Positions 1 to 9,963 of a DNA stretch of 64,000 nucleotides are shown piece by piece. The notes beneath the pieces are model-generated. The model did no database searches. It worked only from the letters and a program-made list of their open reading frames with translations, and was not told where the DNA came from. The translations under genes were made by a program, and so were the position numbers. The first letter of the stretch is position 1. Every line of letters starts with the position of its first letter. The DNA is from Arthrobacter sp. Hiyo8 (GTDB lineage Bacteria > Actinomycetota > Actinomycetes > Actinomycetales > Micrococcaceae): the NCBI GenBank assembly GCA_001549895.1, contig AP014719.1, positions 310,001 through 374,000 of the forward strand. Reading direction: 5' to 3'.

Positions 1-1
1 C

Positions 2-655
2 ATGCTCTGGAGCATCGGCTTCCTGGTCACCTTCCTCTTCGGTGGCCTGACCGGCATCATCCTGGCCTCCCCGCCGCTTGACTTCCACGTCTCGGACTCC
101 TACTTCGTCGTAGCGCACTTCCACTACGTCGTCTTCGGAACCGTCGTGTTCGCCATGTTCGCAGGCTTCTACTTCTGGTGGCCCAAGTGGACCGGCAAGA
201 TGCTCAACGAACGCCTCGGCAAGATCCACTTCTGGCTCCTCTTCCTGGGCTTCCACGGCACGTTCCTGATCCAGCATTGGCTCGGCGTCGAGGGCATGCC
301 CCGCCGCTACGCGGACTACATGCCGCAGGACGGCTTCACCTGGATGAACCAGTTCTCCACCATTTCGTCCTTCGTGCTTGGCGCCTCGCTCCTGCCGTTC
401 TTCTGGAACGTCTACATCACGTGGCGCAGCAACAAGAAGGTAGAAGTTGACGATCCCTGGGGCTTCGGCGCTTCGCTCGAGTGGGCCACATCCTGCCCGC
501 CGCCGCGGCACAACTTCACCTCGTTGCCCCGTATTCGTTCCGAACGTCCTGCTTTGGACCTCCACCACCCGGAACTCGCCCAGCACCACACTGCACAGAG
601 CCCCGAGCCGGCAGCAAAGGTACTCGGCAACGCTGATCAGAAGGACGCCAAGTGA
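2..655 (+). CDS. ctaD: Cytochrome c oxidase subunit I, C-terminal part
   Basis: This is the 3' end of the heme-copper oxidase catalytic subunit; the gene begins before the window. The visible 217 residues carry the last transmembrane helices. They include [14 protein letters not shown], the paired-histidine segment of helix X in aa3 oxidases that holds heme a and heme a3 ligands, and then the WWPKWTGKM loop and a cytoplasmic tail. The protein reduces O2 to water in the plasma membrane and in actinobacteria forms a supercomplex with bc1. The stop overlaps the start of the next gene (GTGA), so the two are translationally coupled. This stretch is in one intact frame. Confidence 0.96.
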   Translation: MLWSIGFLVTFLFGGLTGIILASPPLDFHVSDSYFVVAHFHYVVFGTVVFAMFAGFYFWWPKWTGKMLNERLGKIHFWLLFLGFHGTFLIQHWLGVEGMPRRYADYMPQDGFTWMNQFSTISSFVLGASLLPFFWNVYITWRSNKKVEVDDPWGFGASLEWATSCPPPRHNFTSLPRIRSERPALDLHHPELAQHHTAQSPEPAAKVLGNADQKDAK

Positions 656-1052
656 AAATCGAATCATGGATCTTCGGAGCCGGGACCTTCTTCTTCGTCC
701 CTGTCGCGGTGGCCTACGGCTTCCTGACCCACTGGTCCGAGTGGGTCGGAACCCTCGGCATTCTCCTGGTCGGCGGCCTGGCAGGCATGATCGGCGGCTA
801 CCTCGGTTTCACAGGCAAGCGAGTGGGCATGCGCCCGGAAGACCGTCCGGACGCTGAGATCCACGAGGGCGCCGGCGAGCAGGGACACTTCAGCCCCTGG
901 AGCTGGTGGCCGTTGGTCCTCGGCCTGGCCTGTGCCGGTGGCTTCCTTGGCCTCGCCGTAGGTTTCTGGATCACGTTTGTCGCCGCTGGCCTGGCCTCGT
1001 GGCCTTGGTCGGTTGGGTCTTCGAATACAGCCGTGGAGACCACGCGCACTAG
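652..1052 (+). CDS. ctaF: Cytochrome c oxidase subunit IV (actinobacterial type)
   Basis: Small membrane subunit of aa3 oxidase, directly coupled to ctaD by a GTGA overlap; start is GTG. Hydrophobic segments lie near residues 7-25, 30-50 and 85-115, as expected for the roughly 130-residue four-helix CtaF. The frame breaks near 995, where a C seems lost in 'ggcctggcctcg'. Restoring it gives the usual ending [14 protein letters not shown] and a stop at 1050-1052. The uncorrected frame runs on with a non-family tail to 1062. A strong hairpin follows. Confidence 0.9.
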
Positions 1053-1063
1053 AAGCACTTGAA

Positions 1064-1106
1064 CAACGACGGCGGGCCCACCACTTGGTGGGGCCCGCCG
1101 TCGTTG
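1064..1106. terminator. Rho-independent-type hairpin after ctaF
   Basis: A 20-base arm (1064-1083) pairs with 1087-1106 across a 3-base CTT loop, with at most one bulged base. It lies between the end of ctaF and the convergent HPr gene, so it can serve both directions. The flanking T-run is weak, as is common in high-GC actinobacteria. Confidence 0.85.
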
Positions 1107-1150
1107 TATCTGGATGTTGCATGCCGGTGCGTCGTAGCGCACTGGCCCGC

Positions 1151-1444
1151 TCACTGCCCTTCTACGGCCTCCAGGACGGCCGAAAGAGCGGCCAAGGCAT
1201 CGTTGACCTCATTGAGCGTGCGGCCGGCTTGCAGCGCTTCTCGGGAGACGGACAGAACCACTTCGCACCCGTGGCCGAAATCCTCGGTCATGACCTCGAG
1301 CAAAGACCGGGCATCCACCGCTTGCTGCCCGGGCTTACGGATCGTCACCGGAAGGCCCGTGGCCGTCACAGCCCGTACGAACACGGCGGCGGCCCGTGCA
1401 TGGAGGCCGATCTCTGCGGCGACGATGGCTTTGTGCTCGGGCAA
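1151..1444 (-). CDS. ptsH: HPr family phosphocarrier protein
   Basis: Phosphocarrier of the sugar phosphotransferase system, passing phosphate from EI to EIIA in the cytoplasm. I chose a TTG start at 1444 because AAAGGAG lies 5 bases upstream. That start places the catalytic histidine of GLHARAA exactly at residue 15, the family position, with the supporting Arg at 17. The regulatory-serine region (DARSLLEVM) falls at about residues 44-52. The product is 97 residues, slightly longer than the usual 85-90 because of an alanine-rich C-terminal helix. The usual HARPA is HARAA here. A longer frame upstream has no family match. The gene is intact. Confidence 0.92.
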   Translation of the reverse strand: MPEHKAIVAAEIGLHARAAAVFVRAVTATGLPVTIRKPGQQAVDARSLLEVMTEDFGHGCEVVLSVSREALQAGRTLNEVNDALAALSAVLEAVEGQ

Positions 1445-1608
1445 ACCGGCTCCTTTGACTCGGACGGCCAGATGCCGACTGCGATTTTGATCCCTACAAG
1501 CGTAGCGCCGCCACACGGCGCCCGCGTTTACAGTGCCGAGCTGGTCTAGCCCTGCCGGTGGATTGGCCTACGCTTATTTCATGACAGATTTCGTGGCCGG
1601 GGGCCGCT

Positions 1609-2399
1609 GTGCCCGCTGAGGCATCCCGCATCGCGGGGGAGATCGACCGCAAGAGCGGCACTCCCATCTACGTTCAGTTGCGCGAGATCCTGCGCAGCTA
1701 TATCTCGGCGTCGTGCAAACCCGGTGCGGCGTTGCCTTCGGAGCGGGACCTTTCCGAACGGTTCGGACTTGCCCGCATGACGGTGCGGCAGGCCATCGAC
1801 GCCCTGGTCGGCGAGGAAGTTATTGAACGCGTGGTTGGATTGGGAACCTTCGTCCGCAAACCGAAGCTGGACCTCCAGGTGAAGCTCACGTCCTACAGCG
1901 AGGAAATGCAACGCCGCGGCATGGTTCCGGCAGCGAAGGTCCTGAGCTTTGAACAGATCGCAGCCAGTGCCTTCCTGGCGAGGGAACTCCAGCTGGAGGA
2001 AGGTACGCCGTTGGTCCGCTTCCGCCGGCTCCTCCTCGCGGACAACGAACCCATGAGCGTGGATGAGAACTTCATCCCGGCCCATCGCGTGCCAGGCCTC
2101 CTGGACGATGCGCCCCCACTTCGCTATACAACGTTCTGAGTGAGAAATACGGGTTGGTGATGGAGTGGGGAGAGGACATGATCGAAGCGACGGCAGCTTC
2201 CCCATCAACGGCGCGGCTGTTGAACGTAGACGTCGGTACTCCGTTGCTCAAGATTCAGCGCCACGCCTTCGTTGCCCGTGCCATGGTGGACTACTCCGTG
2301 TCCTACTACCGTGCCGACCGGTACAAGTTGTGGGTCCCGTTGCAGCGGCCGGGCGTCCGGTCCACCCGAAGCCAATCCACGGGGTACCGTACCCACTAG
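1609..2399 (+). CDS. GntR family (HutC-type) transcriptional regulator
   Basis: N-terminal winged helix-turn-helix (about residues 15-80: 'PIYVQLREIL', 'LPSERDLSERFGLARMTVRQ') followed by a UTRA ligand-binding domain, so a HutC/YvoA-type repressor of about 260 residues. The start is GTG at 1609. The frame breaks near 2112-2117 in a C run ('gcgcccccact'); restoring one base joins the two halves and gives TSLYNVLSEKYGLVMEWGED, typical UTRA sequence. The target is not evident. HPr lies divergently upstream, so PTS or sugar control is possible, but this is inference only. Confidence 0.9.
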
Positions 2400-2437
2400 C
2401 TCAAAGCCCGGGAACCGGCCGCTTGAGCCCGCAAACG

Positions 2438-2473
2438 AAAGAAGGCCCCGTCCATGTGGACGGGGCCTTCTTT
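2438..2473. terminator. Bidirectional terminator between gntR-type gene and qcrB
   Basis: A perfect 17-bp stem (2438-2454 with 2457-2473) has a 2-base TG loop. It is flanked by A-rich sequence on one side and TTT on the other, so it can stop both the GntR gene (+) and qcrB (-). Confidence 0.92.
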
Positions 2474-2489
2474 GTGCTATCTGCGGGAG

Positions 2490-4161
2490 CTAGTGGCTAA
2501 GGCTCTTGTGCTCTTCGGCGGACTCGATGGCCTCATGGTGGCCGTGTCCGTGAGCGGCTTCAAGCTCGGCCGGGGTTGCCGGGCAACACGGTCTTCGAAG
2601 AACCACTTGGACAACGCCGCGCGGCGCTTCTCCTTCGGGGTGACCACGCCGTGCTCGTTCGGCTCGGCCGGCAACGGGGAAGGCGACTCGAAGCCCACAA
2701 GCTTGTAATGCTTGTAGTCGTCCAGCGGTGCGTGTACCTCGATGAACTCGCCATGCGGCAGGCGCACGATCCGGCCCGTTTCACGGCCGTGCAGGGCAAT
2801 CTCGCGGTCCTTGCGCTGCAGCGCAAGCGCCACACGCTTCGTGACCATGAACGCAATGATCGGGCCGATGAAGAACAGCGTGCGCAGCCAGTACGTGACG
2901 TCGTTCAGGGCAACGTGGAAATGCGTTGCGATGAGGTCCGAGCCGGCAGCGGCCCACATGACGCAGTACCAGGTGAAGCCTGCGACGCCAATGGCAGTGC
3001 GGGTAGGAGCGTTACGCGGACGGTCCAGAACGTGGTGCTCGCGGTTGTCCTTGGTGATCCAGCGTTCGATCCACGGGTACATGAACAGCACCGTGAAAAT
3101 GATGCCGGCAGGAACCAACGCGGGCAGCAGCACATTCAGCGTCAGCACGTGGCCGAAAATGATGTATTCGAAGTGGAAGTCGTTGACCACACCAGGCATG
3201 AGTCGCAGGGCACCATCGACGAAGCCGATGTACCAGTCAGGCTGGGTACCTGCAGACACGGGGGAGGGTCGTACGGCCCGTAGTTCCAGATCGGGTTGAT
3301 GGTGAACATCGCAGCCATGAGCGCTACCACACCGAACACGATGAAGAAGAAGCCGCCGGCCTTGGCAGCGTAAACCGGACCGAGAGGGTAACCAACGACG
3401 TTGCCGTCGTTGCGGCCCGGGCCGGGGTACTGGGTGTGCTTGTGCACAACCACCATGAACAGGTGGATGACGATCATCAGCAGGATCATGGCTGGCACGA
3501 GGAGGATGTGCAGCACGTACAGTCGGCCGATGATGGCCGTACCCGGGAACTCGCCTCCGAAGAGGAAGAACGAGATGTACGTTCCAATTACCGGGATGGA
3601 CTTGATGACACCGTCGATGATTCGCAGGCCGTTACCGGAGAGCAGGTCATCGGGAAGAGAGTATCCGGTGAAGCCTTCAGCCATGGCCAGGATGAGCAGG
3701 ACGCCGCCCACTACCCAGTTCATTTCACGCGGCTTGCGGAAAGCGCCCGTGAAGAAAACGCGCAGCATGTGTACACCAAGCGATGCCACGAACAGCAAAG
3801 CCGCCCAGTGGTGGACCTGGCGGAAGAACAAGCCACCGCGAATGTCGAAGGAAATGTTCAGCGACGAGTTGTACGCGACGGACATTTCGACATTCGTCAG
3901 AGGGGTGTACGAACCCGAGTAATGGGTCTCTGCCATGGACGGGTCGAAGAAGAAGGTCAGGAAGGTACCCGACATCAGGAGAATGACGAAGGAATACAGC
4001 GCCACCTCACCGAACATGAAGGACCAGTGGTCGGGGAAGACCTTCCGGCCGAATTCACGCAGGATTCCGGATCCGCCGACGCGCTCGTCAACGAAGTCCG
4101 TGATCCGGCCAACCTTGGTTTTGGGTACGAAGGGGACTTCAGCTGTTGATGAGGCGCTCAT
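2490..4161 (-). CDS. qcrB: Cytochrome bc1 complex cytochrome b subunit
   Basis: Membrane subunit that binds both b hemes and forms the quinol sites. Heme-ligand histidines are visible at about residues 118/131 ([15 protein letters not shown]) and 218/233 (LHILL...[10 protein letters not shown]). The Qo-site signature reads PDWY in place of PEWY, as in other actinobacteria. The frame breaks near 3268 (run of C in the [12 protein letters not shown] segment) and near 2580; correction gives a His-rich tail ([21 protein letters not shown]) and a stop at 2490. The ATG at 4161 overlaps the end of qcrA by about 23 bases. GTG at 4170 is an alternative start. Confidence 0.95.
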
Positions 4162-5208
4162 GCTCGTCACGCTCCCAGTAACTCGGTCCTACAGGTTCTT
4201 TGAAATCGCTCGTGGCTACGAGGTAGCCTTCAGCGTCAACCGCGATGGGCAGCTGGGGGAGCGGACGGCTGGCGGGGCCGAAGATAACCTTGCATTCCTT
4301 GGTGAGGTCGAAGGTTGACTGGTGGCACGGGCACAGCAGGTGGTGCGTTTGCTGCTCATAAAGGGCAACGGGGCAACCAACGTGGGTGCAGATCTTGGAG
4401 TAGGCAACGATTCCGTTGTAGCTCCAGGTTTCGCGTCCCTTGGAGATCGTCAAGTCATCCGGGTTGAGGCGCATGAGCAAAACGACGGCCTTGGCCTTCG
4501 CGTTGAGCTTGCCCTCCTGGAGTTCGTTGAGGCCCTCCGGGATCACGTGGAAGGCGGAACCGATGGTCACGTCCGATGCCTTGATCGGAGTTCCGTCGGG
4601 GTCGCGGGTGAGGCGCTTGAGCTTGCCGTCCTGGGGAGCCCACATGGTGTGCGCGAGCGTGTTGTCCGGGCGGGGACCCAGGTCACCGAACACTGCCAAG
4701 GCAGGGAGGGGCGCCAGTGCCACGGCACCCAGAAGGGTGTTGCGGATCAGCGGGCGACGCTTGATGCCGGTTTCCTCGACGATGTCCTCGACGATTCGCA
4801 CGGCTGCCTGCCGGTCATCCTCGGTGCGGATGGCGTGGCGCTCTTCCGAAACCTCGTGGTCCGGCATGAGGGCCTTGGCCCAGTGCACGATGCCGGTGCC
4901 GATGCCCAGCATCGCAAATGCGGTGCCAAGGCCGAGCAACAGGTTTTGGGTGCGGATTGTTGCGATCGTGGAGTCTTGCCAAGATCAATGGCAAAGTACG
5001 ACACCAGGAAGATCACCGTGCCGATGACGGAGATGCCAAACAGTATGGCCACCTGTCGCTCGGCTCGCTTAGCGGCTCTCGGGTCCGTGTCAGCCAGGCG
5101 CAAACGGTGCGGAGGAAGCCCAGGATCCTGGAACTTCTCCACAACATTCTGACCAGCCGTAGCTACGGTGCCCGAGTGGTTCGGACTGCCGTCACTATGG
5201 TTGCCCAT
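4139..5208 (-). CDS. qcrA: Cytochrome bc1 complex Rieske iron-sulfur subunit
   Basis: 2Fe-2S subunit that carries electrons from quinol to cytochrome c. The C-terminal half has both cluster-binding boxes, CTHVGC and CPCHQSTFD. The N-terminal part has three transmembrane helices (around [36 protein letters not shown] and [19 protein letters not shown]), the extended actinobacterial topology. A base is missing near 4978 (AAGGAC read as AAGAC); restoring it joins the first helix to the rest. I start at ATG 5208 (MGNHSDGS); an upstream ATG at 5220 is possible. Middle gene of qcrC-qcrA-qcrB. Confidence 0.95.
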
Positions 5209-5306
5209 AATTCGCCTCATCCTTCTCTCGTTGTCCCGGCCGTAACCGGGTTAATGTTCAATTCAAAACTGCTGTGGGGACAGCAGAAGTTCTTTAGTGC
5301 GCTGGC

Positions 5307-6095
5307 CTAGGACGTACGCGACGTCAGCCAGATGGTGAAGGCGATGATGACGCCGAGGCCTGCAACCCAGACGAAGAGACCTTCGGATACCGGACCCAAT
5401 CCTCCGAGATCGTTTCCACCAGGCGAGCCGTTGGTTTCGATCTTCTTCAGGAAGGTGATGATGTCCCGCTTGCCTTCAGGAGAGATGTTGGCGTCGTTGA
5501 AGACGGGCATGTTCTGCGGACCAGTGGCCATGGCTTCATAGATGTGCTGGCCGGAGACGCCAGCCAGTGCCGGAGCGAACTTTCCACGGGTCAAAGCACC
5601 GCCGGCGGCTGCGGCGTTGTGGCACATCGCGCAGTTCACGCGGAAGAGTTCGCCACCCTTGGCGGCATCTCCCTTTTCGTCGAGCAGCGATGCGTCGGGA
5701 ATTGACGGGCCAGCGCCGAGCGAAGCGACGTAGGCCGCAAGCTGCTGGGTCTGCTGGTCGTTGAACTGCCGCGGCTTTTCCTGGGCCTGGGGTCCGTTCA
5801 TCTGCATGGGCATACGGCCGGTGCCAACCTGGAAGTCAACCGCAGCAGCACCCACGCCGACCAGCGAGGGGCCGTCCTTGGTTCCGCTGGCGCCCATGCC
5901 GTGGCAGGTGGCGCAGTTGGCGGCGAAAAGCTTGCCGCCCTCCTGGGCGTCGCTTGCGCTAAAGGTAGTGGTATCTGCCTTCGCCTGGTTGACCGTTGTG
6001 GCAACGGCGTAGAGCCCACCAGTGACGAGGAGTCCCATCAGCAGCAGCGCAATGGCTGCCAGTGGATGACGTCGCTTCTGCGAGAGTGCCTTCAC
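5307..6095 (-). CDS. qcrC: Cytochrome bc1 complex diheme cytochrome c subunit
   Basis: Diheme cytochrome c that in actinobacteria replaces soluble cytochrome c and links bc1 to the aa3 oxidase. Two heme-attachment motifs are present, CATCH (about residue 60) and CAMCH (about residue 157). An N-terminal membrane anchor (about residues 13-35) and a C-terminal helix (about 238-258, VAGLGVIIAFTIWL) are visible. At 262 residues in a single uninterrupted frame it matches the usual size. It sits between ctaE and qcrA in the same direction. Confidence 0.97.
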   Translation of the reverse strand: MKALSQKRRHPLAAIALLLMGLLVTGGLYAVATTVNQAKADTTTFSASDAQEGGKLFAANCATCHGMGASGTKDGPSLVGVGAAAVDFQVGTGRMPMQMNGPQAQEKPRQFNDQQTQQLAAYVASLGAGPSIPDASLLDEKGDAAKGGELFRVNCAMCHNAAAAGGALTRGKFAPALAGVSGQHIYEAMATGPQNMPVFNDANISPEGKRDIITFLKKIETNGSPGGNDLGGLGPVSEGLFVWVAGLGVIIAFTIWLTSRTS

Positions 6096-6183
6096 GTGGT
6101 GGTTCCTTTATTCGATCCTGCGTCGGCTCCAAGAGCCGCTTCTTTAAAATTCATCCTCTTGTGGAACAAGAGTGGGTGCCGGG

Positions 6184-6820
6184 CTACTTCAGTACGTAGA
6201 TGACCAGGAAGAGGCCGATCCACACAACATCCACGAAGTGCCAATAGTACGAGGTGACGATTGCCGAGGTCGCTTCGAAGTGCCCGAACTTCTTGGCGGC
6301 GTAGGCACGGCCAATAATGAACAGGAAGGCGATGAGGCCGCCGATGACGTGGAGGCCGTGGAAGCCGGTTGTGATGTAGAACGAGGAACCGTAGGCATTG
6401 GCCGAGAGCGTCACATGCTCGGACACAAGCATCGCGTATTCGGTGGTCTGCCCGGCAACGAAGAAGGAGCCCATGATGAACGTCAGGATGAACCATTCGT
6501 TCATGCCCAGCGGGTGAACTGCAGCACACCACCTCGACGGCGCGGCTCAAGTCGCTCGGCGGCGAAGACACCCATCTGGCAAGTGAAGGAACTCGACACA
6601 AGGACGATGGTGTTTACAAGCGCAAACGGGAAGTTGAGCTTGCCGGTTTCTTCCGCCCACAAGGCGCCGACGTGGAGCGCAGCGTGAAGTACATGGCGAA
6701 GAGACCGGCGAAGAACATCAACTCACTGGAAAGCCACACAACGGTTCCAACGGAAACCAAATTGGGGCGATTCAGCGTCGGGTGCGCCGGGGTACTGGGG
6801 GCATGGGTCGCAGATGTCAC
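6184..6820 (-). CDS. ctaE: Cytochrome c oxidase subunit III
   Basis: Non-catalytic oxidase subunit with multiple transmembrane helices. Family segments are seen across three frames: [20 protein letters not shown] near the N-terminus, [20 protein letters not shown], then [19 protein letters not shown] and the C-terminal [16 protein letters not shown]. Breaks lie near 6670 and near 6530, both in G/C runs. I chose a GTG start at 6820, giving [12 protein letters not shown]; a longer frame to 6856 has no support. It heads ctaE-qcrC-qcrA-qcrB, and trpD is divergent. Confidence 0.93.
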
Positions 6821-6965
6821 AAGGACATTATGTCTGTAAAAGTCCGGACTTCCCAATGCGAACCGCCATTTGGGGAGACTTTTTCTACAAACACGCGAAT
6901 TCGCGCGGAAAAGTTCCCGGCGTCCTTAGCATTGGTCACGGAGCAGGGTGGATCGCTAGCATCAA

Positions 6966-8024
6966 GTGGTGACTTCACAGGCATCTGCAGAGCAGGCAAG
7001 CAACTCGTGGCCCGGACTCATCTCCGCATTGATCAACGGGCATGACCTCTCGGTCGGGAACACGGCATGGGCCATGAACACGATCATGTCGGGAGAAGCC
7101 GCCCTTCCCAGATTGCCGGTTTCCTGGTGGCCCTGCGCGCCAAGGGGAAACGGTGGAAGAGGTCACAGGACTGGTGGAGGCAATGCTCTCCAACGCCAAG
7201 CCCGTGAGCATTCCGGGTGAAAAGCTCGACATCGTAGGCACCGGCGGCGATCGACTCAACACGGTCAACATCTCGACCATGGCTGCCCTCGTGGCGGCCG
7301 GCGCGGGAGCGCGTGTCGTAAAGCACGGGAACCGGGCGGCATCGTCGTCGTCGGGCTCTGCCGATGTCCTGGAAGCCTTGGGCGTGAGGCTCGACTTGCC
7401 GATCGAACGCGTAGCCCGCAACGCCGAAGAGGCGGGAATCACCTTCTGTTTCGCCCAGGTGTTCCACCCGTCGTTCCGCCATACCGGTGTGGTGCGGGCG
7501 GAGCTTGGCATTCCCACGGCCTTCAACTTCCTGGGACCCATGACCAACCCGGCCCATGTCCAGGCTTCGGCCGTGGGTGTTGCCAACGCCACCATGGCTC
7601 CCTTGATCGCAGGGTCCTTGCACGGCGGGGGAGCCGCGGATTGGTATTCCGCGGGGAAGACGGACTAGATGAACTCACCACTACGGGTCCATCCACGGTA
7701 TGGGAAGTCAGGAACGGGCAAGTGAGCGAGCAGCGGTTCTCGCCGGCGGATCTGGGGATCGCTGCGGCGACGGTCGCCGATCTTCGAGGCGGCGACGCCA
7801 AGGCGAATGCCGCCGTCGTACGCGAAGTGCTTGACGGGAAGCCGGGCCCGGTCCGGGACGCGGTGTTGCTCAACGCCGCCGCAGGCCTGGTGGCCTTCGA
7901 CACTGCAGCCGACGGACCGTTCCTGGACCGCATGAAGTCGGCCTGGCTGCGGGCTGCGGAATCCATCGATTCCGGAGCAGCCATCCGGGTCCTCGACACG
8001 TGGGTGGGACTCACCCAAAGGTAG
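6966..8024 (+). CDS. trpD: Anthranilate phosphoribosyltransferase
   Basis: Second step of tryptophan synthesis, joining PRPP to anthranilate. The PRPP-binding glycine loop is clear ([18 protein letters not shown]), followed by [18 protein letters not shown] and [11 protein letters not shown]. Three G/C-run losses break the frame: near 7102 ('gccgcccttccc'), near 7143 ('aaggggaaacgg') and near 7611 ('gcagggtcc'). With these restored the reading is continuous from GTG 6966 to the stop at 8022-8024, about 353 residues, the normal length. It stands alone next to the oxidase genes, an arrangement seen in Arthrobacter-type genomes. Confidence 0.94.
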
Positions 8025-8047
8025 GCAAGGCGCCCGGCTTCAGGCGG

Positions 8048-8329
8048 TTACTGCTCGAAGCCCAGTGAAAACGCCGCGTCCAGATCATGCTGCGAGTAGG
8101 CCCTGAAGGCGATATGGGTGTTGGTGTGCACCACCGCGGGAACCTTGGAGAGCTTGTCGGCGATGACGTCCGCCAACTCCTCATGCTTCGCCACGCGCGC
8201 CACGGCAATAAGGTCCCATTCGCCTGTGACGGAGTAGACCTCGCTGATTCCTTGGATGGCGGAGATCTCCTCGGCCGTCTCCGGGATGCGTGAAGCGTCG
8301 GTCTTGATCAGGACAAAAGCGGTGATCAC
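8048..8329 (-). CDS. Stand-alone Lrp/AsnC ligand-binding (RAM) domain protein
   Basis: A 93-residue protein made only of the alpha-beta sandwich effector domain of Lrp/AsnC regulators ('ISEVYSVTGEWDLIAVARV', 'VVHTNTHIAFRAYS'), with no DNA-binding domain. Such proteins form oligomers and may bind amino acids or modulate full-length Lrp proteins. It converges on trpD with a gap of about 23 bases, so a link to amino-acid metabolism is plausible but unproven. The frame is intact. Confidence 0.85.
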   Translation of the reverse strand: MITAFVLIKTDASRIPETAEEISAIQGISEVYSVTGEWDLIAVARVAKHEELADVIADKLSKVPAVVHTNTHIAFRAYSQHDLDAAFSLGFEQ

Positions 8330-8390
8330 TGGGGGCGGCCTTTCCGAAGTGCGGCAGTGGACGTAGCAAGCCTAGTCCATCGGCCGGTGC

Positions 8391-8788
8391 TTAGGACCGG
8401 CGGCTCCGTCGACGGGCACGCACCACGAGGGCGATCACGGCGCGGTAGCCGAGGAGCAGAATCGCCAAGCTGATCAAGGCGACAATGATGAACGCGAGCA
8501 CCACGGTCTGTCCGGTAGCCGCACGCAAAAGCATGCCCCGGCCACGGTTCCAATCCATACGCCGACGCCGGCCGGCCAGATCTGCAGGGGTGCCCGCCAG
8601 GCCCGCACGGCAAGCCATCCGATCGCGGCACCGGCAAGAAACGGCCATGCCGTGGAAAAGACCCCGGTCACCACATCGGCGCGCTGGTGTGCGTCGCGGC
8701 CGATGGCCGCGAAAACAAGAATGAGAATGGCGTCGGCCAGGCCGGCGATGAGGGCGGTGCGGGGCAGGGCGGGTTTTGCAGCAGGCAT
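8391..8788 (-). CDS. DUF3054 family membrane protein
   Basis: Small integral membrane protein of about 132 residues with four predicted helices (ALIAGLADAILILVFAAIG, VFSTAWPFLAGAAIGWL, the WIGTVAGM region, and VLAFIIVALISLAILLLGY). The GRDAH segment after helix 1 is typical of DUF3054. The frame breaks near 8537 where one G of GGG(G) is lost; correction joins TVAG to MLLRAATGQT. It ends in an Arg-rich tail. Function is unknown. Confidence 0.8.
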
Positions 8789-8863
8789 GGAAACGACACT
8801 ATCCCGCACTGATGCCCGAACTCGAACCGAAAGTCCTGCGCATGCCACTAGGCTCTTAAACCG

Positions 8864-8906
8864 GCACCTCTTGAACCCGCACCCTTGAACCAGCACCTCT
8901 TGAACC
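8864..8906. repeat. Three short direct repeats upstream of a VOC gene
   Basis: Near-identical copies of GCACCTCTTGAACC occur at 8864-8877, 8879-8891 (one T missing) and 8893-8906, spaced about 14-15 bases apart. They lie about 70 bases before the VOC gene start at 8973. They could be a stacked regulator site or a slipped-strand tandem duplication. Confidence 0.6.
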
Positions 8907-8972
8907 AGGATCGAGTACCGCGGAAGATGTGGCTACGACACGTGAAGCGACGCCAACCACCGGAGGTGCAAC

Positions 8973-9347
8973 ATGAAGTTGATCCAGGTTGCTCAGCGGG
9001 CGGTGGACCTCGACCGGGCATCGGCGTTCTACTCCCGGTTGCTGGGCAGTGCGCCGAGCGGAAGATTCGATCCGCCCGGCCTGCTCTTCTTCGATCTCGA
9101 CGGCGTCAGGCTTCTCCTGGATCTCGGCGCTCCGTCGTCGCTGATCTACCTCGACGTCCCGGATCTCCGGCTCTCTGTTGAAGACCTACGCGCCTCGGGA
9201 ACGAAGATCGTCCAGGAGCCACAATTGGTCTACAGCCATGTCGATGGAAGCCTCGGGCCAGTTGGAAGCGATGAGTGGATGGCCTTTATCAAGGACAGCG
9301 AGGGCAACACAGTCGGGCTGGTCGGCCGGCAGACAAGCGGCAGCTAG
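8973..9347 (+). CDS. VOC superfamily (glyoxalase-like) protein
   Basis: A 124-residue vicinal-oxygen-chelate fold protein with two beta-alpha-beta modules: 'VAQRAVDLDRASAFYSRLLG' at the N-terminus and 'DEWMAFIKDSEGNTVGLVG' at the C-terminus, where the metal-site Glu would be expected. GGAGGT lies 7 bases before the ATG, a near-perfect ribosome site. The frame is intact. Substrate is not predictable; detoxification or antibiotic-resistance roles occur in this superfamily. Confidence 0.85.
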   Translation: MKLIQVAQRAVDLDRASAFYSRLLGSAPSGRFDPPGLLFFDLDGVRLLLDLGAPSSLIYLDVPDLRLSVEDLRASGTKIVQEPQLVYSHVDGSLGPVGSDEWMAFIKDSEGNTVGLVGRQTSGS

Positions 9348-9480
9348 GAAGCGGGGCCCCGGGAGCTGACAGCCGCCGTCGGGCAGGAAAAAGTTTGCCT
9401 GTAGATGGTCCCGGCGGGCGCTGTTAGCATGACGAAAAGGTAGCTGATCGTGCTGCCCCCAAACACCGAGGAGCCATGTA

Positions 9481-9900
9481 ATGACCACGAACCTCAACCC
9501 CTACATCAGCTTTCGGGACAACGCCAAGGAGGCCATGGCCTTCTACCAGTCGGTCTTTGGAGGCGAGTTGACCCAAAGCACCTTCGCGGAGTTCCACGCG
9601 AGCGAAGACCCCGCCGAGAGCGACAAGATCATGCACTCGGCGCTCAAAACAGACAAGGGATTGCTGCTCATGGCCGCAGACACCCCCAATAGCATGGACT
9701 ACAGCCCGGGAAACAACATCTCGGTGTCGCTCAGCGGCGACGACGAAGCAGAACTTCGCGGCTATTGGGACGGGCTGGTCGACGGCGGGACGGTCACCGT
9801 GCCGATGGAGAAGGCGCCGTGGGGAGACATCTTCGGGATGCTGACCGATAAGTTCGGCATTGCCTGGCTGGTCAACGTGTCGGGGGAGCAGCCTCAGTAA
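9481..9900 (+). CDS. PhnB-like VOC family protein
   Basis: A 139-residue protein of the PhnB/3-demethylubiquinone-methyltransferase-like VOC group: LNPYISFRDNAKEAMAFYQS at the start, 'NNISVSLSGDDEAELRGYWD' in the middle, and 'PWGDIFGMLTDKFGIAWLVN' at the end. The family name is historical; most members are uncharacterised dioxygenase-fold proteins. Intact, with its own terminator downstream. The gap from the previous VOC gene is 133 bases, so it is probably transcribed separately. Confidence 0.87.
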   Translation: MTTNLNPYISFRDNAKEAMAFYQSVFGGELTQSTFAEFHASEDPAESDKIMHSALKTDKGLLLMAADTPNSMDYSPGNNISVSLSGDDEAELRGYWDGLVDGGTVTVPMEKAPWGDIFGMLTDKFGIAWLVNVSGEQPQ

Positions 9901-9911
9901 GCCAAGAACAG

Positions 9912-9950
9912 AAGCGCCCTCCGCCGCGCAATGCGGGACGGAGGGCGCTT
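9912..9950. terminator. Hairpin between convergent VOC and LCP genes
   Basis: A 12-bp perfect stem pairs 9912-9923 with 9939-9950 around a 15-base loop, followed by TCTGTCTT on the plus strand. It lies between the end of the VOC gene (+) and the end of the LCP gene (-). Confidence 0.85.
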
Positions 9951-9963
9951 TCTGTCTTATCGG

